A stretch of DNA of 64,000 nucleotides, taken from contig JALQPE010001669.1 in assembly GCA_030407315.1 (NCBI GenBank), positions 53,516 to 117,515 of the forward strand, written 5' to 3'. The notes beneath the pieces were generated by a model. The model had not been told where the DNA came from, ran no database searches, and was given only the letters and a program-made list of their open reading frames with translations. Within the stretch, counting starts at the first letter, position 1, and every line of letters starts with the position of its first letter. Positions 20,110 to 29,806 of this stretch are shown piece by piece. The position numbers were made by a program, and so were the translations under genes. Source of the DNA: Asparagopsis taxiformis. Its lineage: Eukaryota; Rhodophyta; Florideophyceae; Bonnemaisoniales; Bonnemaisoniaceae.

Positions 20110-20964
20110 TCAGAGCACTGATGAAACTCCTGCGGAAACACCTCCCCACCACATGGTTTTCTTGAGATACCAGTATCTGTAGGGGCCCCTACATTTGCCC
20201 CAAGCACCTTCCATCCTCTCAAAATACTCCGACAGCCCCGGTGCACTACACTGATGAGCACTAGCCCAGTACCAGTGTAACACGCAATGTCGGCTTGTAA
20301 CACCTTTCTGTAGACGATATCTCATCGTGGCTCCCCCAAATCTCTCCAGCCCGTTCCCAATCTTACACGGTAAATACCATCTCCCAGGATGCTTTTCATC
20401 AATCGGACCACACCGCTCCGCACCATAATCGCAGGCAGATTTAGCACGCTTCAGTTCATGACATGTACCACGTTTGAAACACTGTTTTGAGATCTCGCCG
20501 TTGCACTTGGACACATCACATAAGTGTAACTGCATGAATCCACCATGATTGGCGATGACAACAGTCGAGACTTCAATAACTTGGCCCTTGGTGTACTTGC
20601 GCGAAATCCTGCCACGATAATAAAACCTACCACCACGAAGATGCTGCTGCGGGCCCCCCTTCTCGTCACCACACACACCGGAGCGCCATGTATCGCTCTG
20701 CGCCATGGGATCGAATAACGTCCAATTATGTGCGCCCGCAACTTCCTGAGAGCGCGATCCGGCACCTCGAACGGTGCTTTTCAGTCCAGTAGGAAAATGC
20801 GCATAGCGATCACGCGGCGCCGAATGAAAGTATATTAATACCTCAATTGAGGGCGATAGTTCGCTGCCGGAGAGGAGCCCGCGTTGTGGCGGATCGGACA
20901 GCAGACCGTGTGAGAATGCTGTCGCAAGTAGGATGGCTACAGATGCGATGCGTAGATGCGACAT
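20110..20964 (-). CDS. Secreted AA15-like lytic polysaccharide monooxygenase
   Basis: 284 residues. The signal peptide (about 1-18, hydrophobic, ending TAFS) is followed directly by HGLLSDPPQRG. This places a histidine at the mature N-terminus, the first ligand of the LPMO copper histidine brace. Further family motifs are SGVCGD, GGRFYYRGRI, VVIANHGGFMQLHLC (second copper His) and CVLHWYWASAHQC, with SEYFE near the axial-residue position. The cysteine number and spacing fit AA15, whose members oxidise chitin or cellulose outside the cell. The last 30 residues match the family poorly, and a perfect TGTAGGGGCCCCTACA palindrome lies in that part, so the C-terminus may be altered. The family is inferred from motifs and not confirmed by search. 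Confidence 0.75.
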   Translation of the reverse strand: MSHLRIASVAILLATAFSHGLLSDPPQRGLLSGSELSPSIEVLIYFHSAPRDRYAHFPTGLKSTVRGAGSRSQEVAGAHNWTLFDPMAQSDTWRSGVCGDEKGGPQQHLRGGRFYYRGRISRKYTKGQVIEVSTVVIANHGGFMQLHLCDVSKCNGEISKQCFKRGTCHELKRAKSACDYGAERCGPIDEKHPGRWYLPCKIGNGLERFGGATMRYRLQKGVTSRHCVLHWYWASAHQCSAPGLSEYFERMEGAWGKCRGPYRYWYLKKTMWWGGVSAGVSSVL

Positions 20965-21227
20965 TTCTCAGACGATAGAGACGCAGCTTGCGAAGACGGC
21001 ATCGAGTGAAACCGTCGCCTATGTAGAATCGTCATATGGGAGATCAGTGGAGAGAATGGAACTTTTGCGACTGTGCTTGTGGTCCTTGTTTCGCTCTTCG
21101 CTCGGCGCTGGTCGCCATGAGGGACAGGTGACAATTCTAGCTGTGTGATAGTGTTCAAGTGGTACGATACTTGCGACTGGGAACGTCAGTAGAGCTCTAG
21201 GGTAGGAAGAATAAACTTGGGCGGGAG
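20965..21227. other. Upstream region of the LPMO gene
   Basis: No recognisable gene. It lies between the LPMO start and the first palindromic repeat cluster. Confidence 0.4.
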
Positions 21228-21520
21228 GACGGGTTTTCAGGACAAGCTGTCAGAACTGTAATTACTCTGTTTTCTTACAGCAAAGTCATCGTTAAGGCGG
21301 ATTTTTTTCTTCAGGACAAGCTGTCAAAACTGTAAGTTCTCTGTTTTCTTACAGCAAAGTCATCGTTAAGGCGGATTTGCCTCTTCAGGACAAGCTGTCG
21401 GAACTGCTATTCAGTTTTCTTACAGCAAAGGCAGTTTACCCAGGTTGCTTACAGCAAAGTCATCTTGACGATGACTTTGCTGTAAGAAACCATAGTAAAC
21501 CAACCTCTCTGTAAGCATTC
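21228..21520. repeat. Degenerate palindromic cluster with tandem half-cores
   Basis: Three tandem units of about 75 bp (from about 21228) contain only the left half of the core (CTTACAGCAAAGTCATCGT followed by TAAGGCGGATTT and TCAGGACAAGCTGTC). They end in one complete core at about 21449-21486. Outer sequences contain GCAGTTTACCCAGG and its inverted form. This shows that half-palindromes can be amplified separately. Confidence 0.75.
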
Positions 21521-21564
21521 GAGAGGGACTGATGTTTCTCACTCGGGAAGAAGAAGGAGACGAT

Positions 21565-22330
21565 TTCGGACCCCGCGAAAAAGGCTGCAAAGTGGTCTGG
21601 AAGGGTTGGGGTGGTTCTAGGAAGCACTAAAACGTGTTTTAATTGCACTCAAAGCTTCTGGCTTGCGTGGTAGGGCTGGTAGAATTCATCGATTTTCGGT
21701 CACCAGATTCTCACAACTGGAGATGTGATGGCCAAAATTGAACTTTGTCCGAATGATGTGCAAGTGGTCTGTAAGGGTTGGAGTGGCTCTAGGGAGTACG
21801 GAAAAGTGTTCTATGCGTTCGTAGAGCTTCCGGCTTACGCGCTAGGGCTGACAGAATGTATTGATTCTTGGTCACCAGATTCCCACAACTGGAGATGTGA
21901 TGGCCAAAATTGAACTTTGGCGGAACGAAGTGCAAGTGGTCTGGGAGGGGTGGGGTGGGTCTGGGGAGTACTGAAACTGGTTTTATTCGCCCTGAAAGAG
22001 CTGGTGGCTTGCGAGGTAGAGCTTCCGGAGTTCACTAATTTATGGTCACCAGATTCTCACAACTGGAGATGTGATGGCCAAAATTGAACTATGCCGGAAC
22101 GAAGTGCAAGTGATCCGTAAGGGCTGTAGTGGCTCTAGGGAGTACGGAAAAGTGTTTTATGCGTCCGTAAAGCTGCTGACTTGCGTGGTAGGGATTCCAG
22201 AATGCATCGATTTTTCGTCACCAGACTCCCACAACTGGAGATGTGATAGCCAAAAATTGAACTTTATAAGAACGAAGTGCAAGTGTTCTGGATGCCTTCA
22301 AGTGGCCTGGAAGCGTACTCTGGACAAGTT
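21565..22330. repeat. Tandem repeat of about 172 bp, four to five units
   Basis: TCACCAGATTCTCACAACTGG recurs at 21700, 21872, 22046 and 22218 (spacing 172, 174 and 172 bp). It is followed each time by AGATGTGATGGCCAAAATTGAACTT and a similar GGAGTACGGAAAAGTG stretch. The first and last units are incomplete. Small frames inside them are by-products of the repeat. Confidence 0.85.
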
Positions 22331-23187
22331 TTCGGACCTTGAAGAGGCTCAACTGCACAATGCTGATATTGAAATGAAACATTCATATAGTCCATTTTTA
22401 CTACAACTGCTGGAATGGATTGCGTAGCCTATAGAGGAGCAATGTAGTTATATAATAGAGCTAGAAGCATGCCTCAACAACCTATCTCTCATGTCTCTAG
22501 TTCTCCTTCATCATTCCAATCTCCCTTCCTGTGACGCACTGCGCCTCTCGTGTCTCTTCACACGCCCCTCCTGTGCATTAAATACCTGTCTACCACTTCC
22601 ATATTCTACTCATACCACCACCTTCATTTTACCCCATGCCTACCATCCTATCCTTTACCTTCTGTCCTTCAATCCTAGGCTAACCTAATTCATAACCATC
22701 GGTGTGAGGTGAATATCTAGATTCCTACCTACTTGAGAGTATAGTTTATTATAACGGGAAACGGACGGTTTTGTATAGTCAATGTGCTACACAGCACCAG
22801 GAGTAGATTTTGCGCACCGATAATCTATGCTTGATATTGGAGAGACCAGCTTCTTGTATCCTCGGAAAATGTGCAGGTAGTCCCTTTCCAGAGGTCCTGG
22901 AGGTGTTCACACCAACTCTAGTCCATTTTAACGAGTTTGAGTTTCGACCGCCAGAATCTCTGTCGTGAGAAAATGCATTTTCCCACCACCATGGTGGTTG
23001 CAATTTTGCGTGCTCCTCTCGCAATACTGAACTTTTTAGGTAGTTCAGGCCGGGTGAACAAGACACAGATTGCTCTTCAAAGCCGCCGGAAGCCGTCGAA
23101 ACCATCCTTCCACAATGTTCTCGACTTCACAATTCCTATCTCACCCTTCCCAAGGTAAGAGAGGGACCAAGCTCCCCTGCCACTTAC

Positions 23188-23420
23188 AGCTGAGGCAGCT
23201 CACCAGGGATGCTTACAGCAAAGTCATCGGTACGATGACTTTGCTGTAAGAAAAGGAAACATTACAGTGGGCGAAGAATTTTTACCGGGTAAAAAATCAC
23301 CAAGAATTTTTTTACCGGGTAAAAAATCGTGCCTGCTGTAATGTTTTCTTTTCTTACAGCAAAGTCATCGTAACGATGACTTTGCTGTCAGCACCCTCGG
23401 TAAACTGCCTCAGCTGTAAG
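23188..23420. repeat. Palindromic repeat cluster
   Basis: Two cores (about 23212-23250, 23353-23390) enclose two ACCGGGTAAAAAATC palindromes. Outer inverted repeats carry GAGGCAG and CTGCCTC. Confidence 0.85.
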
Positions 23421-24107
23421 CGGTCTGGCTTCACCCTCTCTCTCATGTCTCGTGTCTTCCTTCATCCCAGCCTATCCCAACCTCCCTTCTATGTCGACTC
23501 CGGTGTCACTCCAGCCGAACCTTCGGTGAGTGCAATCCTTGTCTACCACCGCCATAGTCTACTCATACTATCCCCTTCATGTTGCTGCATACCTAACCTC
23601 CCATCCTTCCTGATTGTCCTAAAATCCTAGGCTAGCTTACTTACCAACTATATTGGTATAGAAGACAGCTAGATTCCGAGTAACAAAAATCTATATTGTG
23701 CTAAAAAGGGCAATTTGGTGTGGTCACTGTGCCACATGGCACCAGGAATAGAATCTGGCGACGGATACTATATGCTTGATCTCAGAGAGGACAGCTACGC
23801 CCATGCTCCGAAAACGTGCTGTCAGTACCTTTCCAGACGTCGTGGAGGTGCTCACGCCAGCTCTAGTTCATTTTAGGGAGGTTGAGTTTCGACAGTCAGA
23901 ATTTCACTCTTGCGAAAATTGTGTTTCATATTTTTGCACTCCTGCCGCCGTACCAGATAGGGTAACCAGCCCAGACCGGGTGAGCACGACGCAGAGTGCT
24001 CCCCAACGCCGCCAACAACCGTCCAAACCACCCCTTTGCCATGTTTTCCGGCTTCACAATTCCTTGCTCACCCTTCCCAAGGTGAGGGAGGGACCAAGCC
24101 CCCAGCC

Positions 24108-24320
24108 GCTTACAGCTGAGGCAGTTTACAAGGGATGCTTACAGCAAAGTCATCGTTACGATGACTTTGCTGTAAGAAAATGTTTTCATTACAGTGGCCG
24201 AAGAATTTTTTACCGGGTAAAGAAATCATGGCTACTGTAATGAAACCTTTCCTTACAGCAAAGTCATCGTAACGATGACTTTGCTGTAAGCATCCCTAGT
24301 AAACTGCTCCATCTGTAAGC
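24108..24320. repeat. Palindromic repeat cluster
   Basis: Two full cores (about 24139-24177, 24252-24290) with one TTTTTTACCGGGTAAAG palindrome between them and outer GCAGTTTAC/GTAAACTGC inverted repeats. Confidence 0.85.
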
Positions 24321-25014
24321 CGTTGGTCTCAACCCTCGCTCTCATGTCTGTTGTCCTCCATCATCTCCACCGCCCTTCGCCATGCGCACCACGTCTCTAG
24401 TGTCACTCTGCCTACCCCTTTGGTGCATGAAATAATTCTCTACCACTGCCATAGTCTTCACATACTACTGCCTCTATACTTCTGCATGCCTACTCTTCCT
24501 TCTTCCTCACCTGTGCTAGGCCCAGAGCATATCCAACTTCCTAGAAATCATTGTACAGTGAGGAAGTAGAATGCTAACTAGATCGCTAGAGTACACTGCA
24601 AATGTAAGTAGCTATGGTTGGGGTGGTACCCAGCACGCTACCTCCTCCATGAGTAAGCTTTGGTCGCAGAACTGCTATGCTCGATTTCGGTGAGGAAAGC
24701 CCCTCGCATGCTCAGGAAAATTTCTGATAGTACCTTTCCAGCCGTCTTGGATGTACTCCAGACCTGTTCTAGCTCTTTTCAGCGAGGTCGGATTTCGGCC
24801 GTCCGAGTCTCTGCTGTGAGAAAATGGTGGCACAAATTTTGTGCACTCTTGCTGCCATACCATGTATTGCATCCAGCTCAGACCCGGTTGAGCGTAACGC
24901 AGAGTGCTCCCCAGAGCCATCAACACCCGTCGAAACAAACCGCTCGCGATGTTCCCGACGTCACACTTCCCTTCCTATCCTTCCCAAGGTGGGAGAGTGA
25001 CTAAACTCCCAAAC

Positions 25015-25498
25015 GCTTACAGCAGAAGCCGTTCACAAGGGATGCTTACAGCAAAGTCATCGTTACGATGACTTTGCTGTAAGGAAAGGTCTCCATTACA
25101 GTGGCCGAAGAATTTTTTACCGGGTAAAAAATTGCAGCTACTGTAATGAAACCTTTCCTTACAACAAAGTCATCGTAACGATGGCTTTGCTGTAAGGAAA
25201 CGTTGCCATTACAGTGACTGGAGAAATTTTACCGGGTAAAAAAATCACCAAGAATTTTTACCAGGTACAAAATCACCAAGAAATTTTTACCAGGTAAAAT
25301 AATCCTGGCTGCTGTGAGGAAACATTGCTATCACAGTGACCGAAGAGTTTTTACCGGGTAAAAAATTACCAAAAAGTGTTTTCCCTGGTAAAAATCGTGG
25401 CTGCTGTAATAATTTGTTGCCTCACAGCAAAGTCATCGCTACGATCGTTACCATGACTTTTCTGTCGGCGCTCCGCCGAAGCTGCCCCCTCCGTAAGC
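25015..25498. repeat. Expanded palindromic repeat cluster
   Basis: Cores at about 25045-25083, 25157-25196 and a decayed one at about 25423-25465. At least five ACCGGGTAAAA palindromes lie between them. The number of internal units is higher than in neighbouring clusters. Confidence 0.8.
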
Positions 25499-25639
25499 CT
25501 TCCTGATTCTCTCAATTTTGCAGACGAAGACGATTGCGTCATTACGCTCATCGCCTTCTTGTTCTATTCCAGTGCCACTCGCCATTGTTTCCTCTCTTGC
25601 TCATAAGGAGCTCAGTATTTTATATCTCCTGCGATACAA

Positions 25640-26285
25640 TACTTCACTCTCGAGCTGGAAGGAATGCATAAAGGCAACTTCTCAAATAGTTTTTCAGCAA
25701 ATGTGCCGTCTGAAAGGGTGTTTTCTTGCTCATCAGTGAAAAGTAGTGCTTCTTCTCCAGTCGTTCGTTTCCCTGCAGTGAATCTCCTATTCTTTTCCCG
25801 GGGAGGCTCAGTCTCATTTTTTTATCAGGCATACCGGGTTCAAAGAATCTTGGGTTATCTTCTTCGCTTCTTATCCAAACTGGACTTGTTTTCATTCAAC
25901 TCCGTTCTCTTTCCTCTTCGGCTTTGGTAAGATGCATTGCCTTTGTTCCCGTAGCATATTCCAGTTTGTCATCGAAACTGTTTGTAAACATCCCGTTCTT
26001 GGTTCTCAGACTGCTTCTGTCTATCAAGTCGTCATGAAAGTCAACAAGGATGAATAAAATGCGCTCTTCAATGCGATGATCAGTATCCCCGACCCCTTTC
26101 GAGTTTTCTGCTACCAAATCTGTTCGCACGAATTGCTCCATCGTTGCAGACTTTTTCAACCACTTGTGAACAACCTCTGACATTCACTTTGCGGGGGTCA
26201 ACTTGCATTTCAGGCGAACTGTACTGGGCAGTAGTGATGATTGTCTCGCTAGCTGAGGGAGAATTAATCTTCTCCGCTACTTCTC
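25640..26285 (-). pseudogene. Remnant of dioxygenase A with both functional domains deleted
   Basis: Three blocks match the full A gene in order on the minus strand: about 26180-26285 (residues near 66-90, SPSASETI, QVDPRKV), about 25930-26180 (SATMEQFVRTDL, DDKLEYATGTKAM) and about 25640-25920 (linker with KKTPFQTAH). The joins remove the ParB-like domain, part of the linker and the whole dioxygenase domain; the A 3' flank follows directly at about 25640. The upstream join goes from the A gene straight into the transposon leader, which deletes the transposase. It is an internally deleted, non-autonomous derivative. Confidence 0.8.
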
Positions 26286-26785
26286 TGCCACTACATTCAA
26301 CCGTTACGAAAACTTTCGAGGGTTTCATTCGATCAGATGAACTGGTTCACCACAATGATTTGTCCTATGCTTATTACTTTCTGCTGAATTATTGCTATTA
26401 TATCCGGGCTGGACGTCCTCAAAATGGTTTTGCTATCTTGTATCGCATTCCCTCAAGACAAACCTGTCAAAGACGTATCCATTTACGTTTATTACGCGGT
26501 GATGCTCTAGGCACTAATACCGAATCTGATTTTCTCATACACGTAGTTCCTAGTTGTATACTCTACCATATTCTAGGCCCTATTCACGAGATGAAAACAT
26601 GATCTCTCGTTTAATCGTACTCGGTGTGATATGTTAAATTAGCATATATTTATTTATTAAAATGCAGATTCACTGCTCGCTTGCAACATGAAAATTATAA
26701 AATTTCTTCCACACTGCTATTTCCTAACCGCCACCATCTACGTGGCCCGTTTTGACTGCCTGCCAAGTGTGCTCAGAGTATGCAA

Positions 26786-26936
26786 TGACGTCATCGATAT
26801 ATACCATCCACATCATCACTGGAAGCGCGGACTCCTCGTCCAGGAAAGTGCGCCATTTTTCTTACTCCTCACCTCCCCCTTTTCTGTAGGCCCCATATTC
26901 TAGTGTTTTTCCTATATTTCTGTAGTGATGACGTCA
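26786..26936. promoter_or_regulatory. Two TGACGTCA (CRE/bZIP-type) sites in the leader
   Basis: Perfect 8-bp palindromes lie at 26786-26793 and 26929-26936, and the second is followed by CATAAAAGG. Both are kept in the other leader (59351-59358, 59494-59501) although nearby bases differ. In eukaryotes this motif is bound by CREB/ATF-type bZIP factors; the role here is inferred. Confidence 0.45.
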
Positions 26937-27144
26937 TTCTAGACCATAAAAGGCGGTCGAAGATGCGATCATGTGGGACTGTTCTGCCAGATCATGTGCT
27001 TCTAAGCGTAATTCGCACCCTAGGCATCGTTTTTCTGGGCCTCACATCGCACCGCTCTGTTTCAAATGTATCCCTCTATTGTTCTCCTACACGTCCTTTC
27101 CGCCCGCAGAGTACTACTTAAACGACAGATTCTTGAAATCCATG

Positions 27145-27306
27145 TTTCCATCTCTGTATCCTCCGGCAACAAAGCAACAATAACTACGCTTTGGAAGCGG
27201 TATAGATATCAATAACGCTTCCAAAGCGTGATTATTGTTTCTTTTTTTCCGACGGATATGGAGATGGAAATGTGGAAACGTATCATATGGTACGTTTCCA
27301 CATTTC
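27145..27306. repeat. Two adjacent imperfect hairpins
   Basis: The outer pair is ACGCTTTGGAAGCG (27185) with CGCTTCCAAAGCGT (27216), extended by inverted CCATCTCTGTATCC and GGATATGGAGATGG. Next to it, AAATGTGGAAACGTA pairs with TACGTTTCCACATTT around 27271-27306. Similar structures lie at about 59705-59890. Confidence 0.75.
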
Positions 27307-27989
27307 ACGCCACTAACCCAATATCCTATTCGTTTTCACTTTCTCAGGTTTTCAGTCGGTGAGTTTCAGTCGGTGAATTTTCCACTTCTTCTTTCATTCA
27401 TCTTTCTCTCTTTCTCGTTCTCCATTTCTTTGCTGCTCTTCCTGTGAGTACATATTTCGATTTGGGATGCAATGGTAATCGTTATGGTACGTTAGTCTCC
27501 TAATCACCATCAATTTAAAACTCCAATTCAACGTCACTAACTTTTTTCCTTTCCCTACATCATTTTTCTCTTCTTCTCTTTCTTTCTTAGTTCATTCATG
27601 CAGCTCGATCAATTGATGGATTTGTAGGCTTTTCTAGTAGTTTTAGTTTTACTCGTCAGAATAGTGTTAGTTGTAGTAGAAGTAGTTTTAACACAGGGAT
27701 AGTTTACTCTCACTGTAGCCTGCGCAAATAAACAAATCCAGAGTGAAGCTTCCCATATTTCACCCTCTTAGCTTTCTTCCTATCCTACCGCTTGTACCTC
27801 TCTCTAACTCATAGTCACTACTACATAAAAATTCCTAGCCGTACAATTGTGTCCATTCCCACGTAGATACCGTCCATGCCCCATCCTCATAGCACTAGAA
27901 CTGCCTCCCTCTACCCCAAAAAGATGCCCACGACAGCATGACGCTCCATCTCATCCACCACTCCCAGACACTGAATTTTACTATATCAG

Positions 27990-28320
27990 GACACTACTTT
28001 TACTGTCTACAGGTGCTGCCCAAGGTAGCACAAAATACTGTCTCCAGGTACTGCCCAGGGCAGCACAAAGTACTGTCTCCAGGTGCTGCCCAGGGCAGCA
28101 CGAAATACTGTCTACAGGTACTGCCCAGGGCAGCACGAAATACTGTCTACAGGTACTGCCCAGGGCAGCACAAAGTACTGTCTACAGGTACTGCACAGGA
28201 CAGTGAAAATCACTGTCTCCAGGTACTGCTCAGGACAGTGAAAATTACTGTCTCCAGGTACTGCCCAGGACAGTGAAAATCACTGTCTCCAGGTACTGCC
28301 CAGGACAGTGCACCGTGTTG
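27990..28320. repeat. Subterminal array of about 35-bp units
   Basis: Units of about 35 bp carry ACTGTCTCCAGGTACTGCCC and AGGACAGTG, or the variant GTGCTGCCCAGGGCAGCAC, which is itself a palindrome. About nine units precede less regular ACTGTC motifs up to the terminus at 28667. Subterminal motif arrays are where CACTA transposition proteins bind. Confidence 0.8.
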
Positions 28321-28667
28321 GTTCCATCTATTGTCCCAGGCACCGTATTTCACTATCCGGCCATGTTGCCTTGGCCAATACAAAACACTATCCGCCAACA
28401 CTGCCCAGTACAGTAAATTACATCATATCCAACTATTGAATAAAACATTAATTTTTACTGTCTCCATTCACTGCCTCAGACAGTACTGTGAGACAGTGTT
28501 TTTTACTGTCTGCAGACAGTGTTCCGTACTGTCTGCCAGACAGTGCAAATCACTGTCTCCAAGTGTGGCATTAATTTTCATTTGCCGCATAGTGATTTTT
28601 ACTGTCTCAGACAGTAAAATCACTGTCTCGCAGTACTGTCTGAGGCCCCCTTTTCAACACCGTAGTG

Positions 28668-29131
28668 TAGTCGTATACCACACACCATTCCAGTATTTAC
28701 CTTCACACCAACACTATGCACCACATTTCCTGTCAAGTCCACTCCACCAGACAGTGTTGTGAACCAATGCACGGTACTACCCGCAGACAATACAATTTGC
28801 TATCTACACTACTGTCTACAGATTTACCCAGACAGTGCAGTAATACAATACAATGCATTGCCTCAGACAGTAAAATGTACTGTCTGCACATACTGTCTGC
28901 ACATACTGTCTGGCGGCAACACTTCCGGACAGTAAAATTTACTGTTCTGGACAGTAAATTTTACTGTTTTTGGTACTGTCCAGATTTCGTGCCAGTTTAC
29001 TGCTGCAGCAGTATTCTGAAATTTCCAGACAGTAAATTTTACTGTCTCCGCGCACTGTCTTGGCCAGACAGTAATTTTTACTGTCTCAGACAGTAAATTT
29101 ACTGTATTTTTTCATTCTCAACACCGTAGTG
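28668..29131 (-). mobile_element. CACTA-like terminus, second end type
   Basis: Inverted copy of 15339-15797; it ends TCAACACCGTAGTG at 29131. It starts immediately after the other terminus (28667), so two element ends abut here. The content is dense ACAGTAAAATTTACTGT motifs. To the right it cuts into a dioxygenase gene. Confidence 0.65.
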
Positions 29132-29806
29132 CGGTTCAAGTTTGTGACGCGGCGAGCCCTGCTGGATGTGTGGTTGGGAATCCTTGTCCGGCTGATAGGG
29201 CTGGAAGATTGCGGCTTGCCGGGAGAAAAACTTGTCATGCCGGCATCTGGGGGACGGTTTCTGATAACGGGAAAGGGGTGTCCTCGGCAGGTCCCACACA
29301 ATGATTTCCCTGTTCCTCCTCGCGACCGCAAAGATCAACTTCCGGGTTACTTTGTTATTGCCAACGGAGATGACCCATTCCCTATCTGGGTGTGTCCAGG
29401 GTCCCACAAGTACGTCTTTTTCAAAGCGCTGGAATTAGATATGTACGCCAAGACGATGAAGCTGAAGAAGGTAATCGTTCCGCCACGTTCAGTCTTCATC
29501 GGTCACGGCCATGTACAACATGCCGGGGCAGGGCATGTCGACAGAGTTTTGTCACACACGACAACGAGGTATCACACGTATTTCAGGAATGCGTCGTATC
29601 CGATTCCCGACAATGTTTCGTTTGGTTTCATCAGGCGGTTGGGATTCGAAGAAGAAGTAATCGCCAATGCTCCGCGCCGGTCTGCCAGGCAAAGTCAACC
29701 GGCACCTGTCAATGTTCGCCACAAGACAGTTGTTCCCATCCCGGTCAAGAAAGATCGTAGGCCGAAGACAGGGCAGCTCGGAATGGCACAAGATAAGCAA
29801 AAATAG
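29132..29806 (+). pseudogene. 2OG-Fe(II) dioxygenase C, 5'-truncated at a transposon end
   Basis: The frame is open from the transposon terminus to a stop at 29806. It shows a dioxygenase core: RQVPHNDF (HxD), LPGYFVIANGDDPF, VCPGSHKYV, VPPRSVFIGHGHVQHAGAGH (distal His) and TTRYHTYF (Arg), with a basic tail (KKDRRPK). It belongs to the same broad family as A and B but is clearly divergent in sequence. No in-frame ATG precedes the catalytic core, and the upstream part, including any ParB-like domain, is missing. Confidence 0.75.

Larger units (their letters stand above)
22440..25498. repeat. Three higher-order units of about 0.9 kb (CT-rich part, spacer, palindrome cluster)
   Basis: Each unit has a CT-rich segment (starting near 22480, 23420 and 24320; ends resemble CATCCTATCC...CTAGGCTAA), then a segment of about 430 bp (22765, 23710, 24605) with AGTTTCGACCGCCAGAATCT-like and CAGAGTGCTCCCC sequences. 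Each ends in a palindrome cluster. The same unit occurs once between dioxygenase genes A and B (49440-50255) and in reverse at 1943-2720. This region is therefore an amplified form of the A-B spacer. Confidence 0.75.
26286..28667 (-). mobile_element. CACTA-like 5' leader, derivative copy
   Basis: It is a direct repeat of 58860-61318, the leader upstream of the intact transposase, from TTCAACCGTTACGAAA to the terminus AACACCGTAGTG at 28667 (CACTACGGTGTT on the minus strand). It contains two hairpins (27145-27270 and 27271-27306), two TGACGTCA sites and the subterminal array. A 71-codon frame at 26688-26903 has a similar partner at 59253-59468, but I regard it as a by-product of the repeat. Confidence 0.8.

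Noticed and set aside
20181..20196. TGTAGGGGCCCCTACA palindrome in the LPMO gene as a third fold-back lesion
   Set aside because: It is only 16 bp and the surrounding frame stays open; it could be chance, and the family C-terminus is too variable to judge.
26688..26903. 71-codon frame conserved at 59253-59468
   Set aside because: Both lie in the repeated leader, where all sequence is conserved; the reading contains no domain, and frame conservation is expected by recent common origin.
27847..28276. Frames with repeating CLQVLPRAAQSTV-type peptides (also 60498-60891)
   Set aside because: They are translations of the 35-bp subterminal array in several frames and not genes.
15339..28667. A single 13.3-kb CACTA element with SSB, SEL1 and LPMO as cargo
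   Set aside because: The termini are in the right orientation, but the flanking triplets (ATA and TAG) do not match, and the right end abuts another element end. Kept only as a possibility in the findings.
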